A stretch of 52,962 nt of DNA from Phycisphaerales bacterium (lineage in GTDB: Bacteria; Planctomycetota; Phycisphaerae; Phycisphaerales; UBA1924), in assembly GCA_020850415.1 (NCBI GenBank), contig JADZER010000039.1, positions 1 to 52,962 of the forward strand. Reading direction: 5' to 3'. The notes under the pieces were generated by a model. That model made no database searches. It saw only the letters and a program-made list of their open reading frames with translations, and was not told the origin of the DNA. A program made the translations under genes and the position numbers. Below are positions 32,192 to 39,613 of this stretch, in pieces (the first letter of the stretch is position 1; every line of letters starts with the position of its first letter).

Positions 32192-33709
32192 ATGTCAACT
32201 TCGAGAGCACTTTCAACGCCCGCAGCAGTGGGGGAGGGGGGCCCTGTCCCACTCGGGGAGACCGAGACCCAGATCGAGGGCCGGTTCCGCCCCATCTCTG
32301 TCCACCAGCTCGCGCTGGCGTGGTGGCTCCACACCGCGGGCCATCTCACCCGCCGCCAGCTCCGCGTCTACTTCGCGGCCCACGAGATGCTCGAACGGCG
32401 CCGCTACACCGACCGCGTCAATGGGCCCGAGAGACCCCTGTACGGCACCCAGGAGCTGGCGACGCTGGTGGGGGGGCGGGGCTCACCCCGAGCCCTCGCC
32501 GACCTGAACGCCGACATCCGACGGCTGGCGAAGATCGGCCTGGTGCGGATCACTCCCCATTCCATCGAGTTCGCGGTCTCGGCCGACCAGATCGGCGTTG
32601 AGGACCTCGCCGGGTTCTGGGCCATGCTCGAGCAGATCCCCAACCGACGCCGCATGGTCCCCGTCCCGCGGCGGATGCTCCGTGCGCTAGCCGCGGGGTT
32701 CAGCCGCGCGGTCACCGGCGTCGTCCTGGCCATACTCATCCGCTCCCTCTACTGGCACCGCGAGGGCAGTGGTGGGGTCTACCGCGTCGATGGCCGCACC
32801 AAGGGCTCTTGGATCGCCGAGGTCTTCGGGATCAGCCGCCGGGCGGTCACCGAGGCCCGGACCACCCTGATCGAGCTCGGCTGGATGGAGCCCCTCGAAG
32901 CCCCGCAGTGGGCCATGAACCGGTGGGGCAGCCACGACCGGATCAACCCGGGCTGGGCGCCGCCGGCGAGAGGCCGCCAACACCCGGAGCGCCGGAGGGT
33001 AGTGGGGGAGGGGAGGCGAGCCCACGGCGGATCTGCCAGCCCCCGCCGCGGTTTTTCCGTCGGATCTGCTAGCCCTGATCTAAACAGATCGCTTTCCCTA
33101 CCGGGAAACAAAAACACCAGAAGACCCGCCCCCACGCGGGCAGGACCGGCTGGTGCTTCTACGCGAAGCGGTTTGGGCAGTAGGAAAAAGAACATCCAGA
33201 GTCCCAGTGGGTCGCCGAACATCCGCGACATCCGAACGGAGGACCTCGCCGATGTCGGCAGGCTCCTCGAGCTGCACCGGCAGGCGATCGCGGCCGGCCT
33301 GGCCAAGGCCGGGGAGGGGGGGCGGCTCGACTTCGTGGCCATGGCGGAGCGGGCGAGAGCCAGGGCCAGGAAACCCGGCGCCATGTTCTACTGGCTGCTG
33401 CGCGAGGGCAAATCCCAGTTCATCACCCAGGCCGACGAGGACGAGGCCTCCCGGCGGCTTAAGCAGCACCTCTACGGGCCGGCGCGCGAGACGCGCGCCC
33501 GGCAGTGGGGGGGTCCCCCCAAGATTGAGCCCCCGCCCGGTGAGGAGGACAGGTTCGTAGTCGCGTGCGTCAGGATCGCCAAGCAGCACCGCATGGACGA
33601 CCCCTTCGGCGTGGCCAGGCTCAAGGGCTGGACCCGGGAGCGGTGGGACGCGACCCTCGCCGACTACGAGGCAAGGCAGCTGCAGCGGTGGACACCGGAG
33701 CCGGAGTGA
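32192..33709 (+). CDS. Rep-like winged-helix replication initiator candidate, 505 aa
   Basis: ATG at 32192 follows AAAGGA by about nine bases; an upstream ATG at 32129 has no such site. Residues about 35-240 look like two winged-helix domains. The first is around VHQLALAWWLHTAGHLTRRQ to KIGLVRITPHSIEFAVS. The second is around GSWIAEVFGISRRAVTEART with the following TLIELGW wing. A Pro/Arg/Ser-rich linker (about 265-345) leads to a C-terminal helical region (DVGRLLELHRQAIAAGLAKA). Tandem winged helices are the plan of many plasmid Rep initiators. Support comes from the location beside parAB, the iteron-like array and the antisense RNA candidate. A generic transcription regulator is the alternative. 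Confidence 0.62.
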   Translation: MSTSRALSTPAAVGEGGPVPLGETETQIEGRFRPISVHQLALAWWLHTAGHLTRRQLRVYFAAHEMLERRRYTDRVNGPERPLYGTQELATLVGGRGSPRALADLNADIRRLAKIGLVRITPHSIEFAVSADQIGVEDLAGFWAMLEQIPNRRRMVPVPRRMLRALAAGFSRAVTGVVLAILIRSLYWHREGSGGVYRVDGRTKGSWIAEVFGISRRAVTEARTTLIELGWMEPLEAPQWAMNRWGSHDRINPGWAPPARGRQHPERRRVVGEGRRAHGGSASPRRGFSVGSASPDLNRSLSLPGNKNTRRPAPTRAGPAGASTRSGLGSRKKNIQSPSGSPNIRDIRTEDLADVGRLLELHRQAIAAGLAKAGEGGRLDFVAMAERARARARKPGAMFYWLLREGKSQFITQADEDEASRRLKQHLYGPARETRARQWGGPPKIEPPPGEEDRFVVACVRIAKQHRMDDPFGVARLKGWTRERWDATLADYEARQLQRWTPEPE

Positions 33710-33803
33710 GGCCGGAGCAGGGCAAGAGCAGCGGGGGACCGCCCGGCCCGGGCTCCGGCGGGCCGGCGAGTTCAAGCTCCATGGACGAGAATGACGATAC
33801 ATC

Positions 33804-33832
33804 TTGACATCTAGTCCACCAGACTGTACGAT
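33804..33832 (+). promoter_or_regulatory. Sigma-70-type promoter of the ietAS-like operon
   Basis: TTGACA (33804-33809), 17-base spacer, TACGAT (33827-33832), 24 bases before the ATG at 33857. A GAGGAG ribosome site follows. The region between the Rep-like stop (33709) and here holds only this promoter. Confidence 0.68.
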
Positions 33833-33856
33833 TATTTCCCAGAGGAGAGCACGATC

Positions 33857-34969
33857 ATGGACAATGCGGACGAATGTAGGGAATTGAAGGACGAATTATT
33901 CCATCTGGCCCGCGTGGCGTTGGAGGGCCGCCCCCAGGACATGCATCTTCTCGTTCGCAAGCTCGCGCGCCGCTACAAGGCCGAGGATGGGGCGCTCTCT
34001 TCCCAGCTCACGGACCTCCTTCGCAAGGCCCCTGTTCGGGGGTCGCCGACAAGACGGGCGGAGGTCGCCGGCCTGCCCCTGGACAACGACAGCCGCCTGC
34101 CCCTGGTGCGGCTGCTGGAGACACCGGAGCTGGAGATCGAACCGGTCTACGACCGGACGACCTGGGGATCGCTTCGTCAGGTGGTCGACGAGCAGCGCCG
34201 CCTCGACCGCTTGAAGGAGGCGGGGATCGAGCCCACCCGTTCCGTGCTCTTCACCGGCCCGCCCGGAGTGGGCAAGACCTTCGCCGCGAAATGGATCGCC
34301 CGCGAGCTGGGCCGGCCGCTTGCCACCCTCGACCTCTCGGCCGTGATGAGCAGCTTCCTGGGCCGGACCGGCAACAATGTGCGGGTCGTGCTCGACTACG
34401 CCAAAGCGCACGATTGCGTGCTGCTCCTCGACGAGTTGGACGCGGTCGCCAAGCGGAGGGACGACTCCACCGAGATCGGCGAGCTCAAGCGTCTTGTCAC
34501 GGTGCTGCTGCAGGAGATCGACGAGTGGCCCGCGTCGGGCCTCCTGCTGGCCGCCACCAACCACCCCGACCTGCTCGACCCGGCCGTGTGGCGGCGGTTC
34601 GAGATGGTCATCGACTTCCCGCTCCCCTCGCGGGAGCACCTCGCAGCCGTCTTCCGCGACCTCCTAGAGATGGACGAGGACTCGCCCTGGCCCGTCATCC
34701 TGGGCGTCGCGCTCGCGGGATCCTCGTTCAGCGATGCCGCCCAGCGGGTGCGCCGGGCGCGTCGCATGGCCGCGCTCAACGGCGGGCAGATCGAGCACCA
34801 GCTCGAAGGCGTCGTCAGGGCCGCGGCCGAGAGCCTGGGCCGCGACGACAGGCAGGACCTCGCGCTGCGGTTGATGCGGGACGCGGGCGTCTCCCAACGG
34901 CAGGCGAGCGAGATCACGGGCGTGAGCCGTGACACGATCCGCAAGCACGACCAGAGAGAGGGAGCCTGA
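33857..34969 (+). CDS. ietA: AAA+ ATPase, IetA-like, with C-terminal HTH
   Basis: 370 aa. The CDC48/FtsH-like AAA core shows Walker A FTGPPGVGKTFAAKW (Lys140), Walker B CVLLLDELDAVAKR (Asp192, Glu193), sensor 1 in LLLAATNHPDLLDP and an Arg finger in AVWRRFEMVIDFPLP. The last 35 residues (DAGVSQRQASEITGVSRDTI) form a helix-turn-helix, so it may bind DNA or its own promoter. With the subtilase gene directly behind it, this matches the ietA-ietS pair first known from Agrobacterium plasmids as a stability/incompatibility module and later as a phage-defence system. The ATPase is thought to restrain or feed the protease. It has its own consensus promoter. Confidence 0.85.
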   Translation: MDNADECRELKDELFHLARVALEGRPQDMHLLVRKLARRYKAEDGALSSQLTDLLRKAPVRGSPTRRAEVAGLPLDNDSRLPLVRLLETPELEIEPVYDRTTWGSLRQVVDEQRRLDRLKEAGIEPTRSVLFTGPPGVGKTFAAKWIARELGRPLATLDLSAVMSSFLGRTGNNVRVVLDYAKAHDCVLLLDELDAVAKRRDDSTEIGELKRLVTVLLQEIDEWPASGLLLAATNHPDLLDPAVWRRFEMVIDFPLPSREHLAAVFRDLLEMDEDSPWPVILGVALAGSSFSDAAQRVRRARRMAALNGGQIEHQLEGVVRAAAESLGRDDRQDLALRLMRDAGVSQRQASEITGVSRDTIRKHDQREGA

Positions 34970-34972
34970 GCC

Positions 34973-37201
34973 ATGGCCAAACGACCCAACTACCTCCTGG
35001 GGTACGGCGAGCGGCTGGCAGAGCCCGTCGAGATCAAGAGTGGGGGAGGGGAGAAGCCCCCGCCCTACCCCTTCAAGGAGGCAAGGGAGCGGCTCGGCCG
35101 CATGCTCTCGACGACGGTGCAGGCCCTGCAAGGCCTGCCAGACTCCGCGTGCCCGGAGGGCCAGGCGGTCGCGTCATTCACGCTGCACCCCGAGTACTTC
35201 GCCAAGAGCTACCACCCGGGCGGGTTCTTCCGGGACGCCGGGCTGCGGGCGGTCGGCAGCAGGCCCGCGAGGATCGAGCCGGAAAGGCGGAGCAGGGGAC
35301 GCCAGCCCGAGGAGACGGTCTCCACCGAGTACTTCGTCGCCGGGGCCCGATCGGCGTTCGAGAGGCTGGCCGAGTCACTGCCACACCGCCCCGAGACCCG
35401 GGCGCTCGTGGCGCAGCTGGCCGCGATCGAGAGGATCGCCGCGGTCCCACCCGAAGACCGCGTGAGGCGCCTCCCCGAGTCGGAGGAGGCCATCCCGCTG
35501 GAGATCGTGCTCCATGCCGGAGAGACGCATCGGGACCAGTTCATCATCCGGGGGTTCCAGGAGTACATGGAAGAGCAGGGCCTCGAGCCCGACCTCGAGC
35601 GGCTGTTCTTCGCGGGACGCCTGTGCTTCCTCCGCATGTACGCCCCCCCCGATCAGGCCACCGAGATCGCGAAGTTCGCCTTCCTGCGCGTCCTGCGTGA
35701 GATGCCCAGGCTCCGCACGACGACACCGATCCTGCGGGGCAAGCACCACCGGCCGCGGGCCGCCGAGCTCCCGGCCGGAGACGCGCTCGACCCAAACCTG
35801 CGCGTCGCCGTGTTCGACGGCGGGCTGCCCCGCAAGAGCCGGCTGCTCGCCTGGGCCGACGCGTTCGAAGCGCCGGGAGTCGGCGCGCCCGACAACGAGC
35901 TGCTCTGGCACGGCGAGACCGTGACCTCCGCGCTCCTCTTCGGTTCGGCCGATGCGGTCAAGATCGAGCGCCCGATGTGCCGCGTCGACCACTACCGCGT
36001 GCTCGACAAGAACTCCGAGAAGGACCCCTTCGAGCTCTACGAGGTGCTCGAACGCATCGAGACTGTCTTGGCCTCGAAGCCATACGAGTTCGTGTCCCTG
36101 AGCCTGGGGCCGACGCTCCCCGTGGACGACGACGATGTCCACGCCTGGACCGCCGTGCTCGATGAGAAGCTCGCCGAGGGAAGGTGCCTGACCACGATCG
36201 CCGCGGGCAACACGGGGACCGACCCGGCCGATCCCGTGCTGCAAACCTGGCGCGTGCAGGTGCCCTCGGACTGCGTCAATGGGCTGACCGTGGGCGCGAC
36301 CGACCGGCGGGGCGGGGAGTGGAACCGCTCGCCCTACAGCTCCCGCGGCCCGGGCCGCTCGCCCGGCATCGTCAAGCCGGACCTGGTCACCTTCGGCGGC
36401 AGCGACGCCGAGCCGTTCTGGGTGTTCGATCCGGACACGCCCGGGCGCATCATCGCGACGGCGGGCACCAGCTACGCCGCCCCGGCCGCGATGCACGCCG
36501 GCGCCGGCGTGCGAGCGCGTTTCGGCCAGGTGCTCAGCCCGCTCGCCATCAAGGCCCTGCTGATCCACGGCACCGACGACGGTGGGCACCCGCGGGATGA
36601 GGTGGGCTGGGGCCGGCTGCCCGCCTCGGTCGACGACCTGACCGTCTGCCCGGACGGGTGTGTCCGCATCGTGTACCAGGACGAGATCACCGCGGCGAAG
36701 TACCGCCGCATCCGCATCCCGCTCCCCGCGGAAGGGCTGACCGGATCGGTGGAGATCACCGCCACATTCTGCTTCGCCACAGAGGTCGACCCCGAGCACC
36801 CGGGCAACTACACGCGGAGTGGGCTCTCCATCTACTTCCGGCCCGACATGACGAAGTTCAGCCGCGAAGAGGCGGTGCACCCGGACACCGCGCCCTTCTT
36901 CCAGCCCGCGAACCTCTACTCGGCCGAGCAGGAGCTGCGCACCGACGCCCACAAGTGGGAGACCTGTCTCCATATGCGCAAGCGCAAACGGGCGTCCGGT
37001 CTCCACGAGCCCGTCTTCGACATCCACTACAACGCGCGGAGCGAGGGGCACAACGACACCGAGCCCCGCCGCATCCGCTACGCGCTCGTCATCACCGTGG
37101 AGGCGCCCAGGGTCAAGGACCTCTACGACCGGGTGGTCCGGGCGTACCGGGCCAAGCTGCAGCCGCTCAATCCGGTCATCGAGGTGCCCGTCCGTACATG
37201 A
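34973..37201 (+). CDS. ietS: Subtilase (S8 family), IetS-like effector
   Basis: 742 aa, starting three bases after the ietA stop. Catalytic residues: Asp282 in RVAVFDGGLPRKSR, His313 in LWHGETVTSALLFG, oxyanion Asn413 in IAAGNTGTD, and Ser500 in TAGTSYAAPAAMH. There is a 270-residue N-terminal domain without motif and a 180-residue C-terminal beta-rich domain (GSVEITATFCFATEVDPEH), and no signal peptide, so it acts in the cytoplasm. In IetAS the protease is the toxic part and the ATPase its controller or activator. Length and lay-out agree with IetS. Different from the exoprotease-like S8 gene at 25298, with no shared neighbour. Confidence 0.87.
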   Translation: MAKRPNYLLGYGERLAEPVEIKSGGGEKPPPYPFKEARERLGRMLSTTVQALQGLPDSACPEGQAVASFTLHPEYFAKSYHPGGFFRDAGLRAVGSRPARIEPERRSRGRQPEETVSTEYFVAGARSAFERLAESLPHRPETRALVAQLAAIERIAAVPPEDRVRRLPESEEAIPLEIVLHAGETHRDQFIIRGFQEYMEEQGLEPDLERLFFAGRLCFLRMYAPPDQATEIAKFAFLRVLREMPRLRTTTPILRGKHHRPRAAELPAGDALDPNLRVAVFDGGLPRKSRLLAWADAFEAPGVGAPDNELLWHGETVTSALLFGSADAVKIERPMCRVDHYRVLDKNSEKDPFELYEVLERIETVLASKPYEFVSLSLGPTLPVDDDDVHAWTAVLDEKLAEGRCLTTIAAGNTGTDPADPVLQTWRVQVPSDCVNGLTVGATDRRGGEWNRSPYSSRGPGRSPGIVKPDLVTFGGSDAEPFWVFDPDTPGRIIATAGTSYAAPAAMHAGAGVRARFGQVLSPLAIKALLIHGTDDGGHPRDEVGWGRLPASVDDLTVCPDGCVRIVYQDEITAAKYRRIRIPLPAEGLTGSVEITATFCFATEVDPEHPGNYTRSGLSIYFRPDMTKFSREEAVHPDTAPFFQPANLYSAEQELRTDAHKWETCLHMRKRKRASGLHEPVFDIHYNARSEGHNDTEPRRIRYALVITVEAPRVKDLYDRVVRAYRAKLQPLNPVIEVPVRT

Positions 37202-37239
37202 CGGGGCCGCAACCGCCCCACAGGGGCAAGGAGAAGCAC

Positions 37240-37428
37240 ATGACGAAGAACAGTGGGTTGAAGCCGGGCAATCAGGCCCCCAAGTCTGGCCAGTACCAGG
37301 AGGTTGGCCCCCGCGGCGGCAAGGGCAGGGAGGTCACGACCGTCAAGGGCGAACCACTGCCCCCGACGACCCAGAAGGGGGCGTCCTACACGCTCGTCGA
37401 TCCGACGAAGAACAAGTCCGGGAGTTGA
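37240..37428 (+). CDS. YjzC-like small protein, 62 aa
   Basis: ATG at 37240 follows AAGGAG by six bases, 38 bases after ietS. The sequence LKPGNQAPKSGQYQEVGPRG, then VTTVKGEPLPPTTQKGASYT, is the YjzC-type fold: short strands around KPGxxAPxSGxY and GPxGG. The family is of unknown function and is common in bacteria; here it may be a third gene of the ietAS unit. No metal site or signal is visible. The stretch 37429-37674 after it has no supported gene. Confidence 0.8.
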   Translation: MTKNSGLKPGNQAPKSGQYQEVGPRGGKGREVTTVKGEPLPPTTQKGASYTLVDPTKNKSGS

Positions 37429-37674
37429 CCACGCGCATCGCCCAGGAGAGGGGCGATCGGGCCAAGTCGAAGGACCGCGGGCGGTTGGTTGGCGGATTTG
37501 AGCCGCGCCGCCCCTGTTCCCGCGCGCGGCCCGGTCTGCCCTATCCACTCCACCGAAGCATCCCCGATCAATCGGTGGAAACCCCCCGATTCGAAGCTCA
37601 TCGGAGCGCGATCTCCCAACCGCAACCCCGGCGAAGTAGATCCCCTATACACTGTGGCACAGGGGAGGACTGCC

Positions 37675-38097
37675 ATGGAGACCCCGCCGGACACTGGGCA
37701 CGACTGGAACTCGATCGAGGCGATGGCGGCGCTCTCCAAGCTGCTCGGCTGCCCGACATGCCTCGATGTGCTGCTCGAGGTCGCCGATCGTCCCGGCTGC
37801 GTGGGCGAGGTCGCCGACCGGCTGTCGCTGGGCGGCGCTGTCGTCAGCCACCACCTGCGCTCCCTGCGAAACGCAGGGGTGCTGCACGGGGACGAACAGG
37901 GCAGGCGGCACCGGTTCATGCTGCGGGACGGGGTGGAGAGGGTGGAAGTGGGGGGGCGGCGAGGGGTTGCACTGCCGGCGGGGCTCGGGCGGCTGGTCTA
38001 CCTCTTCCCCGCGCGGAGCGACGCTGGAGCTCGGCCGGTGGTGCGGGCTACCGAGATCCCTCCGCCGCGTGCCGTGGGTGCTCCCCGGTCCGCATGA
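37675..38097 (+). CDS. ArsR-type winged-helix regulator, 140 aa
   Basis: ATG at 37675 six bases after GGAGG. The wHTH is clear: MAALSKLLGCPTCLDVLLEV, then GEVADRLSLGGAVVSHHLRS with the recognition helix, and LRNAGVLHGDEQGRRHRFML as the wing. The two Cys close to the first helix (CPTC) could bind a metal but the usual ELCVCDL metal motif is absent. The C-terminal 40 residues are Pro/Arg rich. The 3' end overlaps the oppositely directed RyR gene by 50 bases. A 20-bp palindrome 1.4 kb away could be its operator, as could its own upstream region. Confidence 0.75.
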   Translation: METPPDTGHDWNSIEAMAALSKLLGCPTCLDVLLEVADRPGCVGEVADRLSLGGAVVSHHLRSLRNAGVLHGDEQGRRHRFMLRDGVERVEVGGRRGVALPAGLGRLVYLFPARSDAGARPVVRATEIPPPRAVGAPRSA

Positions 38098-38575
38098 GGT
38101 CCCGGTCCGCCGGATGGTGTGAGGTGACACTGCCGTCAGGCCACGCGACGGTGACCGAGCCCAGCCATCCCTGCTCGTCGGCCGCCCAGGCCACGACCCG
38201 ACCGGTCTCGGCGTGCGGGGCAGGGACCATGCAGGGCCGCCGATCCGGCCGCGAGCTGTCCGCGGCGATGAGGTCGCCGGTGCAGCTCGTCACGGGCAGC
38301 CCGGTGCGCATCTCTTCCAGCGTGAGCGGCCGCGCCGGCCCCCGCTCGTACCAGATCGAGCCGATGAGGTCCCGCGCGAGTTCAAGGGCCGTGATCCCCA
38401 GCAACGCCTGCCGCCGGTCGTGCTTGTCGAGCCGCCCGAAGGGCACCATGGCGTCATGTCGCTTGTGCTCGGCGTCGTAGGACGGCCCGTAGGACCAGCC
38501 CCGCCGCTCCATGGCGTCGCGCCACAGGTCGTGGGCGATCTCCGCGAGCCGCTCTGTCGCGTCTCCTCCGTGCAT
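38048..38575 (-). CDS. RyR-domain protein, 175 aa
   Basis: ATG at 38575; the enormous frame to 40798 is a shadow of the RHS gene and is rejected. Residues 8-65 carry the RyR-type motif: LAEIAHDLWRDAMERRGWSY, then GPSYDAEHKRHDAMVPFGRL. RyR repeats were first seen in ryanodine receptors and occur in bacterial signalling and defence proteins as ligand or peptide binders. The C-terminal 100 residues have a strand-rich part (GRVVAWAADEQGWLGSVTVA). No signal or membrane segment. It follows, on the same strand, the coiled-coil gene starting at 39408. Confidence 0.75.
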   Translation of the reverse strand: MHGGDATERLAEIAHDLWRDAMERRGWSYGPSYDAEHKRHDAMVPFGRLDKHDRRQALLGITALELARDLIGSIWYERGPARPLTLEEMRTGLPVTSCTGDLIAADSSRPDRRPCMVPAPHAETGRVVAWAADEQGWLGSVTVAWPDGSVTSHHPADRDLMRTGEHPRHAAEGSR

Positions 38576-38637
38576 CCCATCCACCCTCGTCGCCGTACGG
38601 CCGGGGCCGCCCGGCGAGTTCTCGCCGCTGGCGGGGT

Positions 38638-39408
38638 TCAGCCGCCAAACCCCAGGGCCTGCGCGAAGACCGCCTCCACCTGGGCCAGCCGCATGTCCAG
38701 CCGCGACCTGGCCGCGGCGACCGCCGGGTCGCCGTCGCACTGGCGCACCAGCGCCGAGCACTCGGGGTCGGGCTCCTCGCCCAGGCGGGCGCTGATCCGC
38801 AGGTTGGCCAGGGCGTCCCGCAGCGCGACCCATTCCCGCTCGGTCCGGCTCACCACCAGGTATTGGACCGGGAGATCCCACGCGCTGTTGGCCCTGATCT
38901 GTTCCAGCGTGGCGAGCTGGTCCTGGGCGAACGCCTGGCCGACCGCGGTCCGCAGCAGGCCGACCAGCTGATCGCGGGAGGACTCCTCGGCCGCCCGCGT
39001 CTGCTCGGCGGCGCGCAGGGCCGTGGCCTCGTTGGCGTCGCCGTGCCCGCTCTGGACCGTCTGCCGGAGCGACCGCTCGGTGTGCCGCGCTTCCCTCACC
39101 GACTCGTCGGCCTGCCGCATGGTGCTGAACCGCTCGGCGTCGAAGTGGCTCTCGGCGAACCCGACCAGCCGCGTCACCGCCTGGTCGCTGGCGCCGACGG
39201 CGGCCAGGCTCTCCGCGGTGATCCCGGCCCGGGCCAGCGCCGCGGCCAGGTCCTCCGGCCGTGGATTCTCGGAGACCTCGGCGGGGGCGGGGCGGGGGAA
39301 CGCCCCGAAGGAGGCCAGGGTGGCCAGAACGATCGCCCCGCCGGCGACGGCGACGCTGACCAGCGGCAGGACGCCGCCGAACACGAGCTTGCGTTGGCGT
39401 GGTGACAC
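38638..39408 (-). CDS. Membrane-anchored coiled-coil protein, 256 aa
   Basis: GTG at 39408 seven bases after GGAGG; the frame upstream to 39642 overlaps the RHS promoter and start. One hydrophobic anchor lies near the N-terminus (LVFGGVLPLVSVAVAGGAIV), the rest being helical and heptad-like (FAESHFDAERFSTMRQADES, RAAEQTRAAEESSRDQLVGL). Two Cys near the end (SALVRQCDG region) may pair. It looks periplasmic with an inner-membrane anchor. I do not recognise a family. It is divergent from the RHS gene and shares its promoter gap with the 20-bp palindrome, so both may be co-controlled. Confidence 0.68.
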   Translation of the reverse strand: MSPRQRKLVFGGVLPLVSVAVAGGAIVLATLASFGAFPRPAPAEVSENPRPEDLAAALARAGITAESLAAVGASDQAVTRLVGFAESHFDAERFSTMRQADESVREARHTERSLRQTVQSGHGDANEATALRAAEQTRAAEESSRDQLVGLLRTAVGQAFAQDQLATLEQIRANSAWDLPVQYLVVSRTEREWVALRDALANLRISARLGEEPDPECSALVRQCDGDPAVAAARSRLDMRLAQVEAVFAQALGFGG

Positions 39409-39498
39409 GGTGAGACCTCCGCCCGCTGAGGGGCCCAAGTCGGGGTTGCGCCCCAGTCCTACCGCGCCGGGGGCGGGGAGTAAAGCCCAAAGCGCGAC

Positions 39499-39518
39499 AT
39501 TCAAACCATGGTTTGAAT
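39499..39518. promoter_or_regulatory. 20-bp perfect palindrome between the coiled-coil and RHS genes
   Basis: ATTCAAACCATGGTTTGAAT at 39499-39518 reads identically on both strands. It stands in the 205-bp divergent gap and is AT-richer than its surroundings, as expected of a repressor operator. The ArsR protein encoded 1.4 kb away is the nearest candidate. Confidence 0.6.
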
Positions 39519-39613
39519 ATCGCCAGATCGGCTTGCGGCCGGGGCGGCTCGCGCCGTAGGCTGCCGGAGTTCCGCGTCGCGCGGGCTGCGCGACGACAGC
39601 CGGAGGACAGGCC

